Notes under the pieces: generated by a model | The model's input: the letters and a program-made list of their open reading frames with translations, nothing else | Database searches by the model: none | Told to the model about the DNA's origin: nothing | Shown here: positions 6,832 to 9,668 of the stretch, piece after piece | How positions within the stretch are numbered: position 1 is the stretch's first letter | Layout of the letters: the number at the start of each line of letters is the position of its first letter | Program-made: the position numbers and the translations under genes | NCBI GenBank assembly: GCA_022561955.1 | Contig: JADFQF010000024.1 | Coordinates: forward strand, 1 to 9,668 | Direction of reading: 5' to 3' | Source: Chloroflexota bacterium | GTDB taxonomy: Bacteria > Chloroflexota > Dehalococcoidia > SAR202 > UBA11138 | Length of the DNA stretch: 9,668 nt

Positions 6832-9282
6832 ATGAGATACGCAGAAGTCGCTGTAGACGCCCCTACCGGCAGCAATCGCACCTTTAGCTACTCGTGCGTC
6901 GAAGGCATGGAGGTCTTGCCGGGCCACCTGGTTCGCGTGCCCTTTGGCGCGAGGAAGCTGCAAGGCATCGTCGTGCGGCTCGTAGCCGTGCCGGGAGTGC
7001 CGGAAACCAGAGACATCGACAGCGTTCTAATTTCCGAGCCCTTACTCTCTGAAATCCAGGTCGAAGTCGCCGAATGGCTGAGCCGCTACTATAGATGCTC
7101 GCTGTTCGAGGCCGCCGCACAGATGCTGCCGCCCGGCAAACGCCTGCGAGACCGGACCTTCTTTGCCGTATCGCCGAAGCTGGACAACATCGAGGGCGTT
7201 CGGCTCACCGAGCTCCAGGAACGCGTCGTGGAATTCCTGAACGGCAAGGGCGATGTAGACCAGGAGCGAGTCGTCAGACTGCTGGGCGAGCGGGTCAGGC
7301 CGTCCCTGTCCTCCCTGGTAAAGCGGGGCGTCTTGGACCGCTCGACCAGGGCGGCCGGGGGTAATTTAAGCCATAAATACAGGGAGGTCGCGTCTCTTTC
7401 GCCGGGCTCGGAGGCCACGGTAAGGGAGTGGCTGACTCGGTCCACGGGCAAGGCGCCCAGACAGGCTGCCCTGGCGGCCAGGCTCCTGGAGAGCAAGGCT
7501 CCTCTCGTGCTGGCTGAGGCCAGAAAGGAGTACGGCGCAGGTCCCGTCAAGGCCCTGAGCGATCGCGGCTGGCTTGTAAAGGAGCGCGAAGCGGTCGACC
7601 GCGATCCCCTCGAAGGAAGGGTGTTCCCGCCTTCTCCCCCTGTAAGGCTGACTGAAGGCCAGGAGCGGGTGGCGCGAGATGTCTGCGACACGCTCGGCGA
7701 CCCGTCCGCATTTCCTCGAACGCACCTGATACAGGGCGTCACGGGAAGCGGTAAGACGGAGGTGTACCTGGCCGCCGTCGAACGATGCCTGAGCATGGGC
7801 AAGAAGGCTATCGTGCTGGTGCCGGAGATCGCTCTCACCTATCAGACGATCGAGCGGTTCGCGTCGAGATTCCCCGGCCAGGTAGCGGTGCTGCACAGCG
7901 GCCTCTCGCCCGGCGAACGCCACGACCAGTGGTGGAAGGTGTGGCGTGGCGACTACGGGGTAGTAATCGGTTCGAGGAGCGCCATATTCGCGCCGCAACG
8001 TGACCTCGGCCTGATCGTCATCGACGAGGAGCACGAGTGGACCTATAAACAGCATGACGCCAATCCTCGATACCACGCGAGGGAGGTCGCCGCCCGCTTC
8101 GCCGAGCTCAGCGGTGCCGTCCTCATCCTCGGCAGCGCATCGCCGGATGTGGACTCATATTTCAGGGGCCTGAAGAAGGAATATCGGTTGCACCTGCTCC
8201 CCGATCGCGTGGCGGCGAACGAGTCCGACGGGCGCGTGCGAGATGCCAGTGCGCCTCTCGCAGACGTGAAGATCGTTGACATGAGGCGGGAGCTCCGCAG
8301 CGGCAATCGGGATATGTTTAGCAGAGAGCTCGCCTCCGCCATGGACGATTGCCTTAATGCCGGTGGCCAGATGATGCTGTTCCTCAACCGTCGAGGGTCC
8401 TCTTCGCACATGCAGTGTAGAAGCTGCGGTTACAGCCTGAGATGCACCCGCTGCGACGTTCCACTCACGTATCACGGCTCCACCGACAGGCTCCTCTGCC
8501 ACTACTGCGGCCTCCGAAGGCGGCTGACGGAGCAGTGCCCCGGCTGCCTGAATTACCGTATGAGCAAGTATGGCATCGGCACGCAGGCGGTCGCCGAAGA
8601 GGTCGAGGCACGCTACCCGGATGTCGGCGTGGTCCGCTGGGACAGAGATGTGCCCGCCGGGCCCAAGGCGTATGAGGAGTATCTCGGCAAATTCAGGTCG
8701 GGCGAGGCAAGGATTCTCGTCGGCACCCAGATGATCGCCAAGGGCCTGCACTTTCCCAGGGTGACGCTGGTGGGCGTGGTCTCCGCGGACGTCGGCCTGA
8801 ACATCCCGGACTACCGCGTGGGCGAAAGAGCCTTTCAGATACTGTGCCAGGTCGCGGGAAGGGCGGGGCGCGGCGAGGAGAAGGGCAGGGTGATCTTCCA
8901 GACCTACCAGCCCGAGAACTACGCCGTGCGGGCCGCGGCGCTCCAAGACTACCAGTCCTTCTACACGCAGGAGATGGCCTATCGACTCGAGCAGGCCAAT
9001 CCTCCGTACAGCAAGCTGATCCGCCTGCTCTTCTCCCACACCAACGGCGCCTATTGCGAGCAGCAGGCCAACAAACTCGCCGGCATCCTCCACGACGAGC
9101 GCGACGCGTGGGGCCTGTCCGACGTCGACATTCTGGGACCGACGCCCGCGTACCCGACCCGGATCCGCGGTCGATATAGGTGGCACATCATACTCAGGGG
9201 GCCGGACCCGCGCATCCTGCTGGATTCCGTGACCGTCCCGGCCAGGTGGGTGGTCGATATAGATCCTGTGTCGCTCACGTGA
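6832..9282 (+). CDS. priA: Primosomal protein N' (replication restart helicase PriA)
   Basis: PriA binds forked DNA, unwinds it 3' to 5' and reloads the replicative helicase after fork collapse. The 816-residue product starts with the 3' DNA-binding domain (AEVAVDAPTGSNRTFSY, and RVPFGARKLQGIV at about 35-47), followed by a winged-helix region. The superfamily 2 helicase core has Walker A GVTGSGKTE at 302-310, DEEHE at 398-402, the aromatic-rich loop WTYKQHDANPRYHARE after it, GSASP at 434-438 (GSATP in most relatives), GTQMIAKGLHFP at 631-642 and QVAGRAGRG at 673-681. Eight zinc-binding cysteines are present at 529, 532, 538, 541, 556, 559, 569 and 572. The C-terminal domain ends with the typical LGPTPAYPTRIRGRYRWH. 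It is about 80 residues longer than E. coli PriA. The ATG has no good ribosome-binding site, but homology begins there. def and fmt, its usual partners, do not follow. Confidence 0.97.
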   Translation: MRYAEVAVDAPTGSNRTFSYSCVEGMEVLPGHLVRVPFGARKLQGIVVRLVAVPGVPETRDIDSVLISEPLLSEIQVEVAEWLSRYYRCSLFEAAAQMLPPGKRLRDRTFFAVSPKLDNIEGVRLTELQERVVEFLNGKGDVDQERVVRLLGERVRPSLSSLVKRGVLDRSTRAAGGNLSHKYREVASLSPGSEATVREWLTRSTGKAPRQAALAARLLESKAPLVLAEARKEYGAGPVKALSDRGWLVKEREAVDRDPLEGRVFPPSPPVRLTEGQERVARDVCDTLGDPSAFPRTHLIQGVTGSGKTEVYLAAVERCLSMGKKAIVLVPEIALTYQTIERFASRFPGQVAVLHSGLSPGERHDQWWKVWRGDYGVVIGSRSAIFAPQRDLGLIVIDEEHEWTYKQHDANPRYHAREVAARFAELSGAVLILGSASPDVDSYFRGLKKEYRLHLLPDRVAANESDGRVRDASAPLADVKIVDMRRELRSGNRDMFSRELASAMDDCLNAGGQMMLFLNRRGSSSHMQCRSCGYSLRCTRCDVPLTYHGSTDRLLCHYCGLRRRLTEQCPGCLNYRMSKYGIGTQAVAEEVEARYPDVGVVRWDRDVPAGPKAYEEYLGKFRSGEARILVGTQMIAKGLHFPRVTLVGVVSADVGLNIPDYRVGERAFQILCQVAGRAGRGEEKGRVIFQTYQPENYAVRAAALQDYQSFYTQEMAYRLEQANPPYSKLIRLLFSHTNGAYCEQQANKLAGILHDERDAWGLSDVDILGPTPAYPTRIRGRYRWHIILRGPDPRILLDSVTVPARWVVDIDPVSLT

Positions 9283-9494
9283 AGGGGGTTGGGGTGCTAG
9301 GTCCGAAGTACGATGCTGGCACAGCAATTGCTATCTAAAGTCGAGATAATATTTCCGTCTGCCAAAAGCGCAGGTGCCGCCGTCGGAAGGGCAGATTCTT
9401 GCGCATGACCTGCGGTCAGCCCAGAACTTTGAGGCAAACATGATCTATCGCGGCTAAGGAGAATCTGCGAGGTAGTCAATCAGGCCACCGATTC
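9283..9494. other. Intergenic stretch between priA and a convergent partial gene
   Basis: About 210 bases with no supported gene. G+C content looks lower than in priA. Small inverted repeats are present: TGCTG/CAGCA (9314-9326), TGACC/GGTCA (9406-9418, loop TGC), and GCAGATTCT/AGAATCTGC (9391-9399 and 9460-9468, perfect 9 bp but 60 bp apart). None has a T-run, so no terminator is called. A 60-codon minus-strand frame starting with TTG lacks a ribosome-binding site and recognisable sequence and is not considered a gene. Confidence 0.5.
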
Positions 9495-9668
9495 TTATTG
9501 ATCTAGGTCGAGGCGAGCAAAAGCCTGAACATCCGTGATTTCATACTTAACTAGAGATTCGATTAGATACTCCACTTCGTCTGGATAAAGCCGGGACTGA
9601 CCAAGACCGACCGTAATGGCAGAACCCGTTGTTGCGTCGGGAAGTACGTGCCAAAAGCCAAATCCAGA
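9495..9668 (-). CDS. Unrecognised protein, C-terminal 57 residues only
   Basis: From the right edge, the minus strand reads 57 codons to a TAA at 9495-9497 in one unbroken frame; both other minus frames and the plus frames are interrupted by stops. The product starts SGFGFWHVLPDATTGSAITV, continues with a likely amphipathic helix at about 31-42 (around PDEVEYLIESL), and ends in ITDVQAFARLDLDQ. The mix of aliphatic, acidic and aromatic residues is protein-like, not the arginine- and serine-rich output of a shadow frame. It has no signal or membrane segment in the visible part. I do not recognise the family. It would converge on priA, and codon use is less G+C-rich than in the neighbours. Chance openness over this length is roughly a few per cent per frame, so the call is moderate. 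Confidence 0.5.
   Translation of the reverse strand, partial: SGFGFWHVLPDATTGSAITVGLGQSRLYPDEVEYLIESLVKYEITDVQAFARLDLDQ

Noticed and set aside
8155..9327. 390-codon minus-strand frame opposite priA
   Set aside because: It is the antisense shadow of a G+C-rich real gene with complete PriA motifs on the plus strand; its composition is rich in R, A and G and it matches no family.
9391..9468. 9-bp inverted repeat GCAGATTCT/AGAATCTGC as possible insertion-sequence ends
   Set aside because: The 60 bp between them has no transposase and no flanking target duplication was seen; too short even for a typical miniature element.
9297..9479. 60-codon minus-strand frame after the partial gene
   Set aside because: TTG start without a ribosome-binding site, unrecognisable composition, and short enough to be open by chance.
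9305..9658. Short direct repeats GAAGTACG (9305, 9641) and GCCAAAAGC (9361, 9650)
   Set aside because: Only 8 to 9 bp, irregularly spaced and not linked to any structure; consistent with chance.

Overview
The window is an ordinary bacterial chromosomal segment dominated by translation genes. The minus strand carries the start of the str/S10 ribosomal-protein cluster in transcription order: rpsL (S12), rpsG (S7), fusA (EF-G), rpsJ (S10), rplC (L3), rplD (L4), rplW (L23), rplB (L2). The first four codons of rpsS (S19) run off the left edge. Gaps between these genes are 1 to 35 nt, except 82 nt between rplB and rpsS, so one long operon is likely. No tuf gene lies between fusA and rpsJ.

A 432-bp intergenic region (5893-6324) separates this operon from rplS (L19), which is transcribed the other way. 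On the minus strand it holds a strong sigma-70-type promoter (TTGACA, 17 bp, TAGAAT) for the operon, a possible leader hairpin, and short inverted repeats around the -35 box. On the rplS side it holds a weaker promoter candidate and a GC-rich sequence with two competing hairpins. After rplS come three inverted repeats, one with a T-rich tail that looks like a real terminator, and then priA, a full-length primosomal helicase gene.

The last ~390 bases are less G+C-rich. They hold the C-terminal end of an unrecognised minus-strand gene that converges on priA, and about 210 bp with no supported gene.

The likely source is Chloroflexota, possibly Dehalococcoidia or a SAR202-like relative. This is inferred from the S12 N-terminal insertion of the Gram-positive type, the lack of tuf after fusA, the unlinked rplS, and the PriA N-terminus, which resembles Dehalococcoides PriA from memory. 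No database search backs it. The proteins work together in ribosome assembly (S7, S10, S12, S19, L2, L3, L4, L19, L23), translocation (EF-G) and replication restart (PriA). I see no mobile element, CRISPR array, tRNA or rRNA, and no clear novel system. The points most worth a second look are the divergent control region, the hairpin series before priA and the unknown gene at the right edge.
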